A DNA stretch of 64,000 bases from Streptomyces sp. NBC_01707 (GTDB taxonomy: Bacteria > Actinomycetota > Actinomycetes > Streptomycetales > Streptomycetaceae): the NCBI RefSeq assembly GCF_041438805.1, contig NZ_CP109190.1, positions 2,046,001 to 2,110,000 of the forward strand, given 5' to 3'. The notes beneath the pieces were generated by a model. That model was not told the DNA's origin and made no database searches. It was given only the letters and a program-made list of their open reading frames with translations. A program made the translations under genes and the position numbers. Positions 8,708-18,769 of the stretch are shown here, one piece after another (the stretch's first letter is position 1; the number at the start of each line of letters is the position of its first letter).

Positions 8708-9316
8708 TCAGCGGCGGTGGATCCCGCTGCCGAGGCACAGCTCGGCGGCGGGGCTCTGGAGCAGGGTGTGGACGAAGAGGAGCTCGGATCCCTCGGGGCC
8801 GACGGCGGCGATCCGGTGCGGGGTCAGCGAGTCGAAGTGGGCGCTGTCCCCGGGATCGAGATCGTGCACGGTGTCACCGAGACTCACCCGCAGCCGCCCG
8901 GCGAGGACGTACAGCCATTCCTCGCCCGGATGAACGCGTACGAGATCGCCCTGCGCGCCGTACGGCACGCGGACGCGCAGCGCCTGCATCGCCCGGCCGG
9001 AGCCACCGGCCTGCTGGTACATCCAGCCGTCGGCCTCGGCACCTTCGAACGTGCCGGCGCGCACGATCGCGTCACGTTCGGGCGGAATCTCGCCGAGCAG
9101 CTCGGAGACCGTCGTACCGTAGATCCTGGCAAGTCCGAGGAGCATCGGCAGCGAGGGCTGCCGCCGGCCCGTTTCGAGCCGGGAGAGATGGGCGGGGGAA
9201 AGCCCCGCGCGCTGCGCGGCGCTCTCGAGGGTGAGACCACGGCTGCGGCGCAGATCGCGCAGGCGTGGCGCGACCCCGGGCAGCTCGTCGGCCACCCCTC
9301 CTTCGGGAGGATTCAT
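8708..9316 (-). CDS. XRE-family regulator with C-terminal cupin domain
   Basis: A 202-residue protein. Residues about 17-72 form an HTH_3 DNA-binding domain (LRRSRGLTLESAAQRAGLS then HLSRLETGRRQPS). Residues about 120-190 form a cupin barrel (VHPGEEWLYVLAGRL, LDPGDSAHFDS, PHRI), which in this class binds a small effector. Two palindromes with 20-bp spacing lie 21 bases upstream of the start and probably serve autoregulation. It ends the hopanoid transcription unit and is followed by the small membrane protein. The ligand is unknown. The start at 9316 has no clear Shine-Dalgarno. Confidence 0.88.
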   Translation of the reverse strand: MNPPEGGVADELPGVAPRLRDLRRSRGLTLESAAQRAGLSPAHLSRLETGRRQPSLPMLLGLARIYGTTVSELLGEIPPERDAIVRAGTFEGAEADGWMYQQAGGSGRAMQALRVRVPYGAQGDLVRVHPGEEWLYVLAGRLRVSLGDTVHDLDPGDSAHFDSLTPHRIAAVGPEGSELLFVHTLLQSPAAELCLGSGIHRR

Positions 9317-9336
9317 ATGTCCATTGGGCCAGGATT

Positions 9337-9371
9337 CTGCCTCAGAGGCAATTTTCTTGCCTCCGAGGCAA
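9337..9371. promoter_or_regulatory. Twin-palindrome operator of the XRE-cupin gene
   Basis: CTGCCTCAGAGGCAA (9337-9351) and TTGCCTCCGAGGCAA (9357-9371) are two near-identical palindromes whose centres lie 20 bp apart, about two helical turns. They fill the 67-base gap between the aminotransferase stop and the regulator start, so a dimer could bind side by side and control the regulator and DUF6126-like genes separately from the hopanoid operon. Confidence 0.65.
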
Positions 9372-9383
9372 AACCTTTGGGAC

Positions 9384-10781
9384 TCAGCGGTGGGCGACCG
9401 CCTGCTTGACCAGTGTTCGGCCGAAGTCCCACATCAGCCCGCCGCCGCTGTGCGCGTCGTCCATCACCGCCGTGAACGCTGTCACGAACCGGTCCACCTC
9501 CGGCTCACCGATGACCAGCGGTGGAATCAGCTTGATCACTTCCAGATGGTCGCCGGAGACCTGGGTGAGGATCCGGTGCTTCTGCAGCAGCGGTACGACC
9601 ACCATCTGCGCGAAGAGACCCTTGCGGGCCGCCTGGAGCACGGTCCAGCGGCTGCGCAGCTTCAGCGAGGACGGCCGGCCGAACTCGATTCCGATCATCA
9701 GCCCGCGGCCACGGACCTCGTGCAGCAGCTCGTACCGCCCGATGAGCGCGGCGAGCCGCTCGCGCAGCAGATCGCCGGTGCGGCGGGCGTTGGCGACGAT
9801 CTCCTCGTCCTCCATCACCGCGAGGACCGCGAGCCCCGCCGCCATCGCCTGGGCGTTGGAGCCGAAGCTTGCCGAGTGGACCAGAACCCGGTCCATCGAC
9901 GAATAGACCCGTCTGAAGATCCAGTCCTTCCCGAGGGTCGCTCCCACCGGCACATAGCCGCCGGAGAGTGCCTTGGCGACACAGACCAGATCGGGTTCGA
10001 CACCTTCCTCGTGCTGGTACGCGTAGAAGTCACCGGTCCGGCCGAGGCCGGTCTGCACCTCGTCGGCGATGAGCAGTGCCTTGTGCCGGTGCAGCAGCTC
10101 CTGTGCGGCGCGCAGGAAGCCGGGCGGCGCTTCGTGGACACCCTTGCCCTGGATCGGCTCGACGACGAGCGCCGCCACATCGTCACGCTTCAGTTCACGC
10201 AGGAGTGCGTCGAGGTCGCCGAGTGCGATGGCCGTGTCGGGCAGCAGCGGGGCGAAACCGTCCCGGAAGCCGGACTCGCCGTTGACCGAGAGGGAGCCGG
10301 TCGTCAGGCCGTGGAAGGCGTGGGTGCAGTAGAGCACGCGCGGCTTCCCGGTGGCGTACCGGGCGAACTTCAGCGCGGTCTCGACGGCTTCGGTGCCGCT
10401 GTTGCCGAAGAAGACCCGGTCCAGGTGCGGGCTGTGTGCGAGCAGCTTCTCGGCCAGCAGTCCGGGCAGCGGCTGGCAGTCGAAGCGGGTGAGGTCGGCG
10501 AGCGAGGCGTCCAGGACGTCGTGCAGTGCCTTGCGGACGACGGGGTGGTGGCGGCCCAGCCCCATCACGCCGAAGCCGGCGAGCATGTCGAGGTAGTCGT
10601 TGCCGTCCGCGTCCCAGAAGTACGCACCCTCGGCCCGCTCGTAGACCTTGTCGAAGCCGATGGTGCGGAGCATCCGCGGCAGCTGGTGGTTGAGGTATTT
10701 CGTGTGCAGCTCGTAGCGCTCGGCGCCGCGTTCCGCGAGGAGTTGCGCAAGATCGAAACCCTTGGGGCCGCCGTCCTTCAT
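9384..10781 (-). CDS. hpnO: Class III aminotransferase, HpnO-like
   Basis: A 465-residue PLP enzyme starting in a 4-base ATGA overlap with dxs. GNSGTEA (126-132) binds the PLP phosphate, D240 in IADEVQ contacts the pyridine nitrogen, and K270 in VAKALSGG is the Schiff-base lysine. In hopanoid clusters this enzyme converts the ribosylhopane-derived side chain to aminobacteriohopanetriol. The assignment rests on operon position as the last biosynthetic gene; sequence alone would only give an acetylornithine/4-aminobutyrate-type aminotransferase. Confidence 0.82.
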   Translation of the reverse strand: MKDGGPKGFDLAQLLAERGAERYELHTKYLNHQLPRMLRTIGFDKVYERAEGAYFWDADGNDYLDMLAGFGVMGLGRHHPVVRKALHDVLDASLADLTRFDCQPLPGLLAEKLLAHSPHLDRVFFGNSGTEAVETALKFARYATGKPRVLYCTHAFHGLTTGSLSVNGESGFRDGFAPLLPDTAIALGDLDALLRELKRDDVAALVVEPIQGKGVHEAPPGFLRAAQELLHRHKALLIADEVQTGLGRTGDFYAYQHEEGVEPDLVCVAKALSGGYVPVGATLGKDWIFRRVYSSMDRVLVHSASFGSNAQAMAAGLAVLAVMEDEEIVANARRTGDLLRERLAALIGRYELLHEVRGRGLMIGIEFGRPSSLKLRSRWTVLQAARKGLFAQMVVVPLLQKHRILTQVSGDHLEVIKLIPPLVIGEPEVDRFVTAFTAVMDDAHSGGGLMWDFGRTLVKQAVAHR

Positions 10782-12679
10782 TCCCCGCTCTCCTCCATCC
10801 GCTCGGCTGCGGCCTTGGCGGCCAGCGCGGCACTGATCCGGCCGGCGATCTCGACCGGTGTGAGCCCGATGTCGGCCAGCACCTCGGCGCGCTTGCCGTG
10901 CGCGAGGAACTGCTCGGGGATGCCGAACGTGCGCAGCGGTACGTCGACACCGGCATCGCGCAACGCCTGTCCGACCGCCGAACCGACGCCGCCCGCCCGG
11001 CTGTTGTCCTCGACGACGGCGACCAGCCGGTGCTGTCCGGCGAGCGGGGCGAGCTGTTCGTCGACCGGTTTGACCCAACGGGGGTCGACGACCGTACAGC
11101 GGATTCCGCCACCCGCAAGGAGGTCGGCGGCCTGCAGACACACGGAGGCGAGCACGCCCACCGCCACGATGAGCACCTGGGGGTCGTCGGCGCGGTGCAG
11201 TACGTCCATGGCACCGACCCGGCCGATCGCCGGGACGGGCTCCCCCACCGACTCCTTCGGGAAACGCAGCACGGTCGGCGCGTCGTCGACGGTGACGGCT
11301 TCACGCAGCTCCTCCCGCAGCCGGTCGGCGTCGCGCGGGGCGGCGATCCGGAGCCCGGGCACGACCTGGAGCACGGACAGGTCCCACATGCCGTTGTGCG
11401 AAGGACCGTCCGGGCCGGTGACACCTGCCCGGTCGAGGACGAACGTCACACCGCACCTGTGAAGCGCGACGTCCATCAAGAGCTGGTCGAAGGCACGGTT
11501 GAGGAACGTGGCGTAGACGGCGACGACCGGATGCAGCCCGCCGGTGGCGAGCCCCGCCGCGGAGACCGCCGCGTGCTGCTCGGCGATCCCGACGTCCCAG
11601 ACCCGGTCGGGGAACGCCTCGGCGAACTTCGTCAGCCCGACGGGGTGCAGCATCGCCGCCGTGATCGCGACGACGTCCGGCCGCTCCGCACCGATCTCGG
11701 CGATCTCGTCCGCGAACACAGAGGTCCACGACGGGCTGCCGAGCGGTGCGAGCGGGGCACAGGTCAGCGGGTCCATCGCACCGACGGTGTGAAACCGGTC
11801 CGCCTCGTCCTCCAGAGCGGGCGCGTACCCGCGGCCCTTCTCGGTGAGGCAGTGCACCAGCACCGGGCCGTGGAAGCGTTTCGCCCGGCTCAGCGCGGAC
11901 TCGACGGCCGCGATGTCGTGCCCGTCGACCGGCCCGACGTACTTGAGCCCCAGGTCCTCGAACATGCCCTGCGGGGCGAAGGCGTCCTTGAACCCCTTCT
12001 TCGCGCCGTGCAGTGACTCGTACAGCGGCTGTCCGACGACGGGTGTGCGCTGGAGGACGTCCTTGCCCCATGACAGGAAGCGCTCGTATCCGTCGGTGGT
12101 ACGGAGGGTGGCCAGGTGGTTGGCGAGGCCGCCTATGGTCGGCCCGTACGAGCGCTCGTTGTCGTTCACCACGATGATCAACGGCCGGTCCCTGGCCGCC
12201 GCGATGTTGTTGAGCGCCTCCCACGCCATGCCGCCGGTGAGAGCCCCGTCGCCGATGACGGCGACGACATGGTGGGGGCGGCCGAGCACCTCGTTCGCCT
12301 TGGCCAGGCCGTCCGCCCAGCCGAGCACGGTCGAGGCGTGCGAGTTCTCGATGACGTCGTGCGCGGACTCCTCGCGCGACGGGTAGCCGGACAGACCGCC
12401 CTTCCCACGCAGCTTGGAGAAGTCCTGTCGCCCGGTGAGCAGTTTGTGTACGTAGCTCTGGTGCCCGGTGTCCCACAGGATGCGGTCCACCGGGGAGTCG
12501 AAGGCCCGGTGCAGGGCGACGGACAGCTCCACCACCCCCAGGTTGGGCCCCAGATGGCCGCCGGTCCTGGCCACCGCCTCGATCAGGAACTTCCTGATGT
12601 CCGCGGCGAGTTCGCCGAGTTCCGGTCCGCTCAGTGCCTTCAGGTCGTGCGGCCCCCGAATGGTCTCCAGAATGGTCAC
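10778..12679 (-). CDS. dxs: 1-deoxy-D-xylulose-5-phosphate synthase
   Basis: A 633-residue ThDP enzyme making DXP from pyruvate and glyceraldehyde 3-phosphate, the first MEP pathway step. Visible are [18 protein letters not shown], the ThDP/Mg motif [10 protein letters not shown], and VGIAEQHA with the catalytic glutamate. Length and order fit the family. It is translationally coupled to hpnO and lies 26 bases after ispG. This is probably an additional dxs dedicated to hopanoid supply, because Streptomyces usually have another copy elsewhere; that copy is not in this window. Confidence 0.95.
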   Translation of the reverse strand: MTILETIRGPHDLKALSGPELGELAADIRKFLIEAVARTGGHLGPNLGVVELSVALHRAFDSPVDRILWDTGHQSYVHKLLTGRQDFSKLRGKGGLSGYPSREESAHDVIENSHASTVLGWADGLAKANEVLGRPHHVVAVIGDGALTGGMAWEALNNIAAARDRPLIIVVNDNERSYGPTIGGLANHLATLRTTDGYERFLSWGKDVLQRTPVVGQPLYESLHGAKKGFKDAFAPQGMFEDLGLKYVGPVDGHDIAAVESALSRAKRFHGPVLVHCLTEKGRGYAPALEDEADRFHTVGAMDPLTCAPLAPLGSPSWTSVFADEIAEIGAERPDVVAITAAMLHPVGLTKFAEAFPDRVWDVGIAEQHAAVSAAGLATGGLHPVVAVYATFLNRAFDQLLMDVALHRCGVTFVLDRAGVTGPDGPSHNGMWDLSVLQVVPGLRIAAPRDADRLREELREAVTVDDAPTVLRFPKESVGEPVPAIGRVGAMDVLHRADDPQVLIVAVGVLASVCLQAADLLAGGGIRCTVVDPRWVKPVDEQLAPLAGQHRLVAVVEDNSRAGGVGSAVGQALRDAGVDVPLRTFGIPEQFLAHGKRAEVLADIGLTPVEIAGRISAALAAKAAAERMEESGE

Positions 12680-12705
12680 GCTCGGGCCCCCTCTCCGGTC
12701 CTGTT

Positions 12706-13872
12706 TCAGCTCACGGTGACGGCGGGAACCCCTGACGGTGTCCCCGCGTCTTCCATGCCCTCGGCGATCTTCAGGGCTTCCTCGATGAGCGTCTCGACGA
12801 TCTTCGACTCGGGAACCGTCTTGATGATCTCGCCCTTGACGAAGATCTGCCCCTTGCCGTTCCCCGACGCCACACCCAGATCCGCCTCACGGGCCTCACC
12901 CGGACCATTGACGACACAGCCCATCACGGCAACCCGCAACGGCACCTCCATGCCCTCAAGACCCGCGGACACCTGATCCGCCAGCTTGTACACATCCACC
13001 TGCGCACGACCGCACGACGGACACGACACGATCTCCAACCGCCGCTGCTTCAGATTCAACGACTCAAGAATCTGCAGACCGACCTTGACCTCCTCGGCCG
13101 GCGGCGCCGACAACGACACCCGGATCGTGTCCCCGATCCCCTCACTCAACAACGCACCGAACGCCACCGCAGACTTGATCGTCCCCTGGAACGCCGGCCC
13201 CGCCTCCGTCACCCCCAGATGCAACGGGTAATCACACCGAGCCGCCAACTGACGGTACGCATTCACCATCACCACCGGATCGTTGTGCTTCACCGAGATC
13301 TTGATGTCCCGGAACCCGTGCTCCTCGAACAGCGACGCCTCCCACAACGCCGACTCCACCAGAGCCTCAGGCGTCGCCTTCCCGTACTTCCTCAACAACC
13401 GCGCATCCAACGAACCCGCATTCACACCGATCCGGATCGGCGTCCCCGCATCGTTCGCCGCCCGCGCGATCTCCTTCACCTTGTCATCGAACTGCTTGAT
13501 GTTCCCCGGATTCACCCGCACCGCAGCACAGCCCGCATCAATCGCCGCGAACACATACTTCGGCTGGAAATGAATATCCGCGATCACCGGAATCTGCGAC
13601 TTCCGCGCAATCGTCGCAAGCGCATCCGCATCATCCTGCGTCGGACACGCAACCCGCACGATCTGACAGCCCGACGCCGTCAGCTCCGCGATCTGCTGCA
13701 ACGTCGCACCGACATCCGACGTCCGGGTCGTGGTCATCGACTGCACCGACACCGGCGCATCCCCACCGACCGCCACCGACCCGACCTGGATGCGCCGCGA
13801 GGGACGGCGCATCGCGAGCGGCCGGGCCGGCAGCTCGGGGAGACCCAGCGCGACTGGTTCTCCAGTGGTCAT
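12706..13872 (-). CDS. ispG: 4-hydroxy-3-methylbut-2-enyl diphosphate synthase (flavodoxin/ferredoxin-type GcpE)
   Basis: A 388-residue iron-sulfur enzyme of the MEP pathway. The start at 13872 was chosen because the longer frame (13911) would run into hpnH. The cysteines of the 4Fe-4S cluster are present in VSCPSCGR and [11 protein letters not shown]. The middle of the gene, about 12880-13790, uses G- or T-ending codons (GAT, CAT, TGT, ATT, TTG) far more than the neighbours, which use C or G; both ends of the gene have the normal style. This mosaic suggests gene conversion from a paralogous ispG, which Streptomyces are known to carry elsewhere. It should supply precursor for hopanoids together with dxs. 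Confidence 0.94.
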   Translation of the reverse strand: MTTGEPVALGLPELPARPLAMRRPSRRIQVGSVAVGGDAPVSVQSMTTTRTSDVGATLQQIAELTASGCQIVRVACPTQDDADALATIARKSQIPVIADIHFQPKYVFAAIDAGCAAVRVNPGNIKQFDDKVKEIARAANDAGTPIRIGVNAGSLDARLLRKYGKATPEALVESALWEASLFEEHGFRDIKISVKHNDPVVMVNAYRQLAARCDYPLHLGVTEAGPAFQGTIKSAVAFGALLSEGIGDTIRVSLSAPPAEEVKVGLQILESLNLKQRRLEIVSCPSCGRAQVDVYKLADQVSAGLEGMEVPLRVAVMGCVVNGPGEAREADLGVASGNGKGQIFVKGEIIKTVPESKIVETLIEEALKIAEGMEDAGTPSGVPAVTVS

Positions 13873-13876
13873 GACG

Positions 13877-14896
13877 TCACCGGCTCCCGGAGACGGTCTC
13901 GCGCGCGGCACGCAGGGACTCCTTGAGCGAGCCCATCGTGGCGAGGACGGCAGTGGGCTCGTAGCCGCAGTGCGCCATGCAGTTGGCGCAACGCGGATCC
14001 TTGCCGCGGCCGTACTTGTCCCAGTCGGTCTCCTCGATGAGCTCCCGGTACGTAGGGACGTACCCGTCGCTCATCAGATAGCAGGGCCGCTGCCAGCCGA
14101 AGAGCGAGTAGTTGGGGATCGCCCAGGCCGTGCACGGGAAGTCCGCCTTGCCTTCGAGGAAGTCCAGGAAGAGCGGCGAGTGGTTCAGCCGCCAGCGGGC
14201 CCGGTTGCCGCCCGCGAAGGACTTCTTGAAGAGCTCGCGGGTCTGCTCGACGCCGAGGAAGTGCTCCTGGTCGGGTGCCTTCTCGTACGCGTAGGCGGGC
14301 GAGATCATCATCTCGTCGACCTTCAGGTCGTCATTGAGGTAGTTCAGTACCTCGATGACGGTCTGCGGGGTGTCGGTGTTGAAGAAGGTGGAGTTCGTGG
14401 TGACCCGGAAGCCGCGGCGCTTGGCCTCCTTGATCGCCGCCACCGCCTCGTCGAACACGCCTTCCTTGGCGACCGATTCGTCGTGCCGCTCGCGCAGACC
14501 GTCGATGTGCACGGCGAAGGCGAAGAACGGCGACGGGGTGAATTTCTCCATCTTCTTGCGCAGCAGCATCGCGTTGGTGCAGAGGAAGACGTACTTCTTC
14601 CGCGCAACCAGCTGCCGCACGATTTCGTCGATCTGCGGGTGCATCAGGGGTTCACCGCCCGCGATGGACACCATGGGGGCACCCGATTCCAGCACCGCGC
14701 CGACGGCCTGGGCCACCGGCATCCGCTGCTTGAGTACTCCTGCCGGATGCTGGATCTTTCCGCAGCCCTCGCACGCCAGATTGCAGGCGAACAAAGGCTC
14801 CAGCTCGACAATGAGCGGGAATTTGTCCCGCTTGCGGAGCTTCTGTTCGATGAGGTACGTCGCAACCTTGATGGTCTGACGGAGCGGCATGGCCAT
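13877..14896 (-). CDS. hpnH: Adenosyl-hopene transferase HpnH (radical SAM)
   Basis: A 339-residue radical SAM enzyme. C38, C42 and C45 (CNLACEGC) bind the 4Fe-4S cluster; [10 protein letters not shown] is the following family block. A C-terminal domain with [13 protein letters not shown] carries extra cysteines. Known HpnH adds the 5'-deoxyadenosyl radical to diploptene, giving adenosylhopene, the first step to C35 hopanoids. Its ribosome binding site AGGAGGTGA contains the stop codon of hpnG, so the two are coupled. Four bases separate it from ispG. Confidence 0.95.
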   Translation of the reverse strand: MAMPLRQTIKVATYLIEQKLRKRDKFPLIVELEPLFACNLACEGCGKIQHPAGVLKQRMPVAQAVGAVLESGAPMVSIAGGEPLMHPQIDEIVRQLVARKKYVFLCTNAMLLRKKMEKFTPSPFFAFAVHIDGLRERHDESVAKEGVFDEAVAAIKEAKRRGFRVTTNSTFFNTDTPQTVIEVLNYLNDDLKVDEMMISPAYAYEKAPDQEHFLGVEQTRELFKKSFAGGNRARWRLNHSPLFLDFLEGKADFPCTAWAIPNYSLFGWQRPCYLMSDGYVPTYRELIEETDWDKYGRGKDPRCANCMAHCGYEPTAVLATMGSLKESLRAARETVSGSR

Positions 14897-14901
14897 CTAG
14901 C

Positions 14902-15561
14902 TCACCTCCTGGGGAGCAGCAAAGATCGGTGCCATTCATAGAAAGCCGGCAGGACAGCACGGAGAACACGGAAAGCCGATATTCCACCGCGTACCGTGCC
15001 GATGCGGACGAGCTCGTGCTCCGGAGCGTCCACGACCACCCGTACGGCCGCAACGGGGCGTACCCCGGTGCGCAGGGCGGTGCGGAGGGTGGCGGCGGAC
15101 TCCATGTCCACAGCGATCGCTCCGGTGGCCCGCAGCTCGGCCCGCTCATGTCCGCGCACGACATGGCCGGAGCCGGTCAACGGACCGGTGTGGACGGTGC
15201 GGCCCGGCACCGTCCTGGCGAGCGCCTCGGCGAGCAGACCCGCACCGGTGCAGGTCGTCGAGTCGCCGGCCTCCCGGGTCTCGTCGGCGACCACCAGGTC
15301 TCCCGGGTGCATGCCGGGCGCGAGCCCGGCACAGAACCCGGAGGCGATGACCGCGGCGCCGAGCGCCCGGTCCTGGCCGAGCGCGTGCGCCACGGCCGTC
15401 TCGGCGGCTTTCGGGCCCATGCCCGTACGGAGCACGGTCACCTGGCCCGGGGCGTCGCCCGCCTTTCCTCTGCCACTGCGCAGGGCGAGTTGCTCGATGC
15501 CGAGCGCGCAGGCGATCAGCAGCGGCGCCGCGGGGCCGAACGGCCCCGGTGCATCGCCCAT
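14902..15561 (-). CDS. hpnG: Hopanoid nucleosidase HpnG (adenosylhopane phosphorylase-like)
   Basis: A 219-residue member of the nucleoside phosphorylase/MTA nucleosidase fold. GFCAGLAPGMHPGDLVV and IAVDMESAA are the fold's conserved blocks; the latter holds the ribose-binding Met-Glu. HpnG removes adenine from adenosylhopane to give ribosylhopane or its phosphate. The ATG overlaps the shc stop by one base (TGATG). Confidence 0.9.
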   Translation of the reverse strand: MGDAPGPFGPAAPLLIACALGIEQLALRSGRGKAGDAPGQVTVLRTGMGPKAAETAVAHALGQDRALGAAVIASGFCAGLAPGMHPGDLVVADETREAGDSTTCTGAGLLAEALARTVPGRTVHTGPLTGSGHVVRGHERAELRATGAIAVDMESAATLRTALRTGVRPVAAVRVVVDAPEHELVRIGTVRGGISAFRVLRAVLPAFYEWHRSLLLPRR

Positions 15562-17561
15562 CAGGCCCCCTCCCGGACGGCCGTGCGGTCGGCGAACGGG
15601 TCGCCGTACACGTACCGCCCGAGTGCGGTGAGCGGGAAGACCTGCCGGTAGAGGTGGTAGTTGATGGAGAAGTCCCAGGGGAACCCGGTGCCGGTGAAGT
15701 ACGGCTCGTCCCAGGACCCGTCGGCCTGCTGGGTCTCGGTCAGCCAGGCGACGCCCCGGGTCACCGCGGTGCTCTCGCGCCGGCCGGCGGCGAGGAGGGC
15801 GAGCAGCGCCCAGGCGGTCTGGGACGCGGTCGACGCACCGTTCCCGATCCACTTCTCCTCCTGGTACGAGCGCAGATCCTCGCCCCAGCCGCCGTCGTCG
15901 TTCTGTACGGACTCCAGCCAGCCGACCGCCCGGCGGATCGCCGGATGTGCGGCGGGCAGCCCGGCGGCGACCAGGGCGGGCACCACCGACCCTGTTCCGT
16001 ATACGTAGTTCACGCCCCAGCGACCGAACCACGCACCGCTCGCCTCCTGTTCGGCAAGCAGCCATTCGATGCCGCGCCGGGTGGCGGGGTGGTCGGACCG
16101 CCCCTCCATGGCCAGCATCTCCACCACATGTCCGGTGACATCGGCGGACGGAGGATCGATGACCTCCCCGAAGTCGCAGAACGGCAGCCGGTTGGGGAAC
16201 GGGCTGGTGTTGTCGGCGTCGAATGCGCCCCAGGCCCCGTTGCGGGACTGCATGCCGAGGTTCCAGCGCACCCCGCGTTCGATGGCGGCCTCGACGCCGG
16301 CCGGATTCGGATGCCGGACCCGGCGCAGCGCGAGGACCACCTCGGCGGTGTCGTCGATGTCCGGGTAGTTGTCGTTGTGGAACTCGAACGCCCACCCGCC
16401 CGGGTCGAGTTGAGGTCGCCGCACGGACCAGTCGCCGGGCCTGACGATCTCCTCTCCGAGCATCCAGTCGGCCGCTTTCACGAGCGCGGGATGGTCGGGC
16501 CTGACTCCGGCATCGGCGAGCGCGATGGTGGCGAGGCAGGTGTCCCAGACCGGTGACTGGCAGGCCTCGATCATGCGGGCGCCGTCCTCGCGCCAGATGG
16601 CGAACCGGTTGAGCGAGTCCAGGCCGGCCCGCATCACCGGGTGGTCGAGGTCGTAGCCGAGGAGATGCAGGGCGATGACGGAGTACACGGCGGGCGGCTG
16701 GATGCCGCCCCAGCAGCCGTCGTTCTCCTGGCGTTCGATGATCCAGCGGGCTGCCGCATTCATGGCGATCCGGCGCAGCCGGCGCGGGGCCACCTTGTGG
16801 TAGACGTGCAAGGCCTTGTCGAGACGCTGAAAGACGCCGTCCCAACTGACCGCCGGGGCACGGCGCTTGAGTGGGTTGGGGACGAGCGGGTCGGTGTGCA
16901 GCTCGTCGAGGGCGAAGGGCGCGGGCCGTACCGGCCGCTTCGCCGAGACGACGGTCAGCGGCACAATCGTCTGCCGGGCCCAGCAGCCGAAGTCGTAGAT
17001 GTTGAGCGGGACCCACTTCGGGAAGAACATCAGCTCCGGTGGGAGCTCGGGCAGGTCGTCCCATTTCCACCAGCCGAACAAGGCCAGCCAGATCCGGGTG
17101 AAGACGCGGCTCTCGGCGATGCCGCCCTCTTCCCTGATCCACCTCGATGCGCGGGCCATGTGCGGATCGTCCGGCCGGTCTCCGGCCAGCCGCAGCGCGA
17201 CGTACGCCTCGATGGTGGTGGAGAGCTCACCAGGCCCTCCGTGGAAGGTGGCCCAGGTACCGTCGCCGAGCTGCTCGCCGCGGATGAAGCGGGCGGCCGA
17301 CTCGACGGTGGCCGGGTCCTGGATACCGAGGAACTGACGGAGCAGCAGATCCTCGGCGTCCATGGTGACGTTGGTGGCGAGGTCGCCCTTCCACCAGCCC
17401 TGGTCGTCCTGTCTGCCGAGGAGATGCTCCACCGAGCGTTCCGCGGCCCGCCGCGCGGCGGCGAGTACGTCGTCCGCGGCGATGGTTGATTCGGTCGGTT
17501 CGCTGGCCGAGGCTGCGCGGGGGTCAACAGCCCCGGTGCTTCCGTCGGTCGTCGCTGTCAT
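15561..17561 (-). CDS. shc: Squalene-hopene cyclase
   Basis: A 666-residue cyclase converting squalene to hopene and hopanol at the membrane. The catalytic D401-I-D-D404 motif (DXDD) is intact. Several QW repeats are visible, for example QDDQGWWKG near 51, QENDGCWGG near 278, QSRNGAWG and QNDDGGWGE. The length is typical. The first 30 residues are a low-complexity extension. Just upstream on the transcript lies a perfect 13-bp hairpin that may separate its expression from the squalene-synthesis genes. Confidence 0.96.
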   Translation of the reverse strand: MTATTDGSTGAVDPRAASASEPTESTIAADDVLAAARRAAERSVEHLLGRQDDQGWWKGDLATNVTMDAEDLLLRQFLGIQDPATVESAARFIRGEQLGDGTWATFHGGPGELSTTIEAYVALRLAGDRPDDPHMARASRWIREEGGIAESRVFTRIWLALFGWWKWDDLPELPPELMFFPKWVPLNIYDFGCWARQTIVPLTVVSAKRPVRPAPFALDELHTDPLVPNPLKRRAPAVSWDGVFQRLDKALHVYHKVAPRRLRRIAMNAAARWIIERQENDGCWGGIQPPAVYSVIALHLLGYDLDHPVMRAGLDSLNRFAIWREDGARMIEACQSPVWDTCLATIALADAGVRPDHPALVKAADWMLGEEIVRPGDWSVRRPQLDPGGWAFEFHNDNYPDIDDTAEVVLALRRVRHPNPAGVEAAIERGVRWNLGMQSRNGAWGAFDADNTSPFPNRLPFCDFGEVIDPPSADVTGHVVEMLAMEGRSDHPATRRGIEWLLAEQEASGAWFGRWGVNYVYGTGSVVPALVAAGLPAAHPAIRRAVGWLESVQNDDGGWGEDLRSYQEEKWIGNGASTASQTAWALLALLAAGRRESTAVTRGVAWLTETQQADGSWDEPYFTGTGFPWDFSINYHLYRQVFPLTALGRYVYGDPFADRTAVREGA

Positions 17562-17608
17562 GGCTTCCCCTTCGTGCAGTTGGTCCTCTGCTGTGCTGGG
17601 GTCTCCGT

Positions 17609-17637
17609 CGGTCGGCGCCCTTCGAGGGCGCCGACCG
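17609..17637 (-). terminator. Strong hairpin inside the hopanoid operon
   Basis: CGGTCGGCGCCCT (17609-17621) and AGGGCGCCGACCG (17625-17637) form a perfect 13-bp stem with a 3-base TCG loop in the 104-base gap between the polyprenyl synthase and shc. All other gaps in this operon are short or absent. It could be a partial terminator or an mRNA processing/stability element. Confidence 0.55.
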
Positions 17638-17665
17638 GCGACTGCGAGTCATATGCGAATGGTGA

Positions 17666-18769
17666 TCATCTCTTTCGTACGACGACGAAGTCCGCGAGCG
17701 CCGTGAGCTGCGCACGCACGGTTTCCGGCATGTCGACACCGTGCAGCGCCTCGATGGCGATCGCATGCTGCCGACGGGCCTCCTGGGCGGTCCACTCACG
17801 GCCGCCCGCCTCCTCGATGAGCGCCGCCCGGGCGGCGAACTCCTCCTCGGAGAAGCTGTCGAAGTCGGTGCTCTTGGCGTCCGCGGCAAGCAGCTCGCCG
17901 AGACGCTCCGAGGCCGGGCCGCCCGCGGCGAGCGCGGCGACGACCGGCAGGGACTTCTTGCGCTGACGCAGATCGCTCCAGGTCTGCTTGCCGGTGGACT
18001 CCGGGTCGCCCCAGATACCGAGCAGGTCGTCGACGGCCTGGAAGGCGAGGCCGAGGTGGTAGCCGTACGCCTCCAGGGTGTCGGCGGTACGGTCGTCGGC
18101 GCCGCCGAGCACCGCACCGATGGAGACGGCACAGGCGAGCAGGGCGCCCGTCTTGTTGCCCTCCATCTCCAGGCACTCCTCGACGGTGACCCGCTCGCGG
18201 TGCTCGTAGGAGATGTCCTGGGCCTGCCCGTCGATGAGCTTGCGGGTGGCGGTGGTCAGCCGGCGGGCCGCGCGGCCCGCCTCGACCGTGCCGAGCTCCA
18301 GCAGGATCTCGTTGGCCAGCGCGAACAGCGCGTCGCCGACCAGGATCGCCTGCGCCGGGCCGTGCACCTTCCATACCGTGTCACGGTGGCGGCGCTGCTC
18401 GTCGCCGTCCATCAGGTCGTCGTGCAACAGCGAGAAGTTGTGCACGAGTTCGACGGCCACCGCGCCGGGGATGCCGGCCTCGGCCGCAGCACCCGCCGCC
18501 TCGGCGGACATCAGGGCGAGCGCCGGGCGGACGGCCTTGCCGCCGTCGCCGTCGGAGGGCCGGCCCTGGGCGTCGATCCAGCCGAAGTGGTAGGCGGCGA
18601 CGGTGTCCATGGGCGGTGCGAGCCGGTCAACGGCGGCCCGGAGCACCGGAGCGGACAGGGCCCGTCCGCGCTCCAGAAGCACGGTGACGTCCGCGGTGTC
18701 TACCACGGTGTCGAAAGCCGGATTCGCCGGGGTCACTGACTCTCCTCTTGTTCCGGTGGTACTGCTCAT
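17666..18769 (-). CDS. Polyprenyl (probably farnesyl) diphosphate synthase
   Basis: A 367-residue trans-prenyltransferase. The first aspartate-rich motif is D117-D118-LM-D121 followed by RR, and the second is AVDDLLG with DD. It condenses IPP with allylic diphosphates; between squalene genes the product is most likely FPP, the substrate of HpnD, though GGPP cannot be excluded from sequence. It starts in an ATGA overlap with hpnE. It is followed by the intra-operon hairpin. Confidence 0.9.
   Translation of the reverse strand: MSSTTGTRGESVTPANPAFDTVVDTADVTVLLERGRALSAPVLRAAVDRLAPPMDTVAAYHFGWIDAQGRPSDGDGGKAVRPALALMSAEAAGAAAEAGIPGAVAVELVHNFSLLHDDLMDGDEQRRHRDTVWKVHGPAQAILVGDALFALANEILLELGTVEAGRAARRLTTATRKLIDGQAQDISYEHRERVTVEECLEMEGNKTGALLACAVSIGAVLGGADDRTADTLEAYGYHLGLAFQAVDDLLGIWGDPESTGKQTWSDLRQRKKSLPVVAALAAGGPASERLGELLAADAKSTDFDSFSEEEFAARAALIEEAGGREWTAQEARRQHAIAIEALHGVDMPETVRAQLTALADFVVVRKR

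Noticed and set aside
9231..11462. A 743-codon plus-strand frame
   Set aside because: Shadow of the aminotransferase and dxs genes; no domain, no ribosome site.
13873..13911. ispG start at 13911
   Set aside because: It would overlap hpnH by 35 bases and adds a Pro/Arg stretch unlike IspG; the ATG at 13872 lies 4 bases after the hpnH stop.
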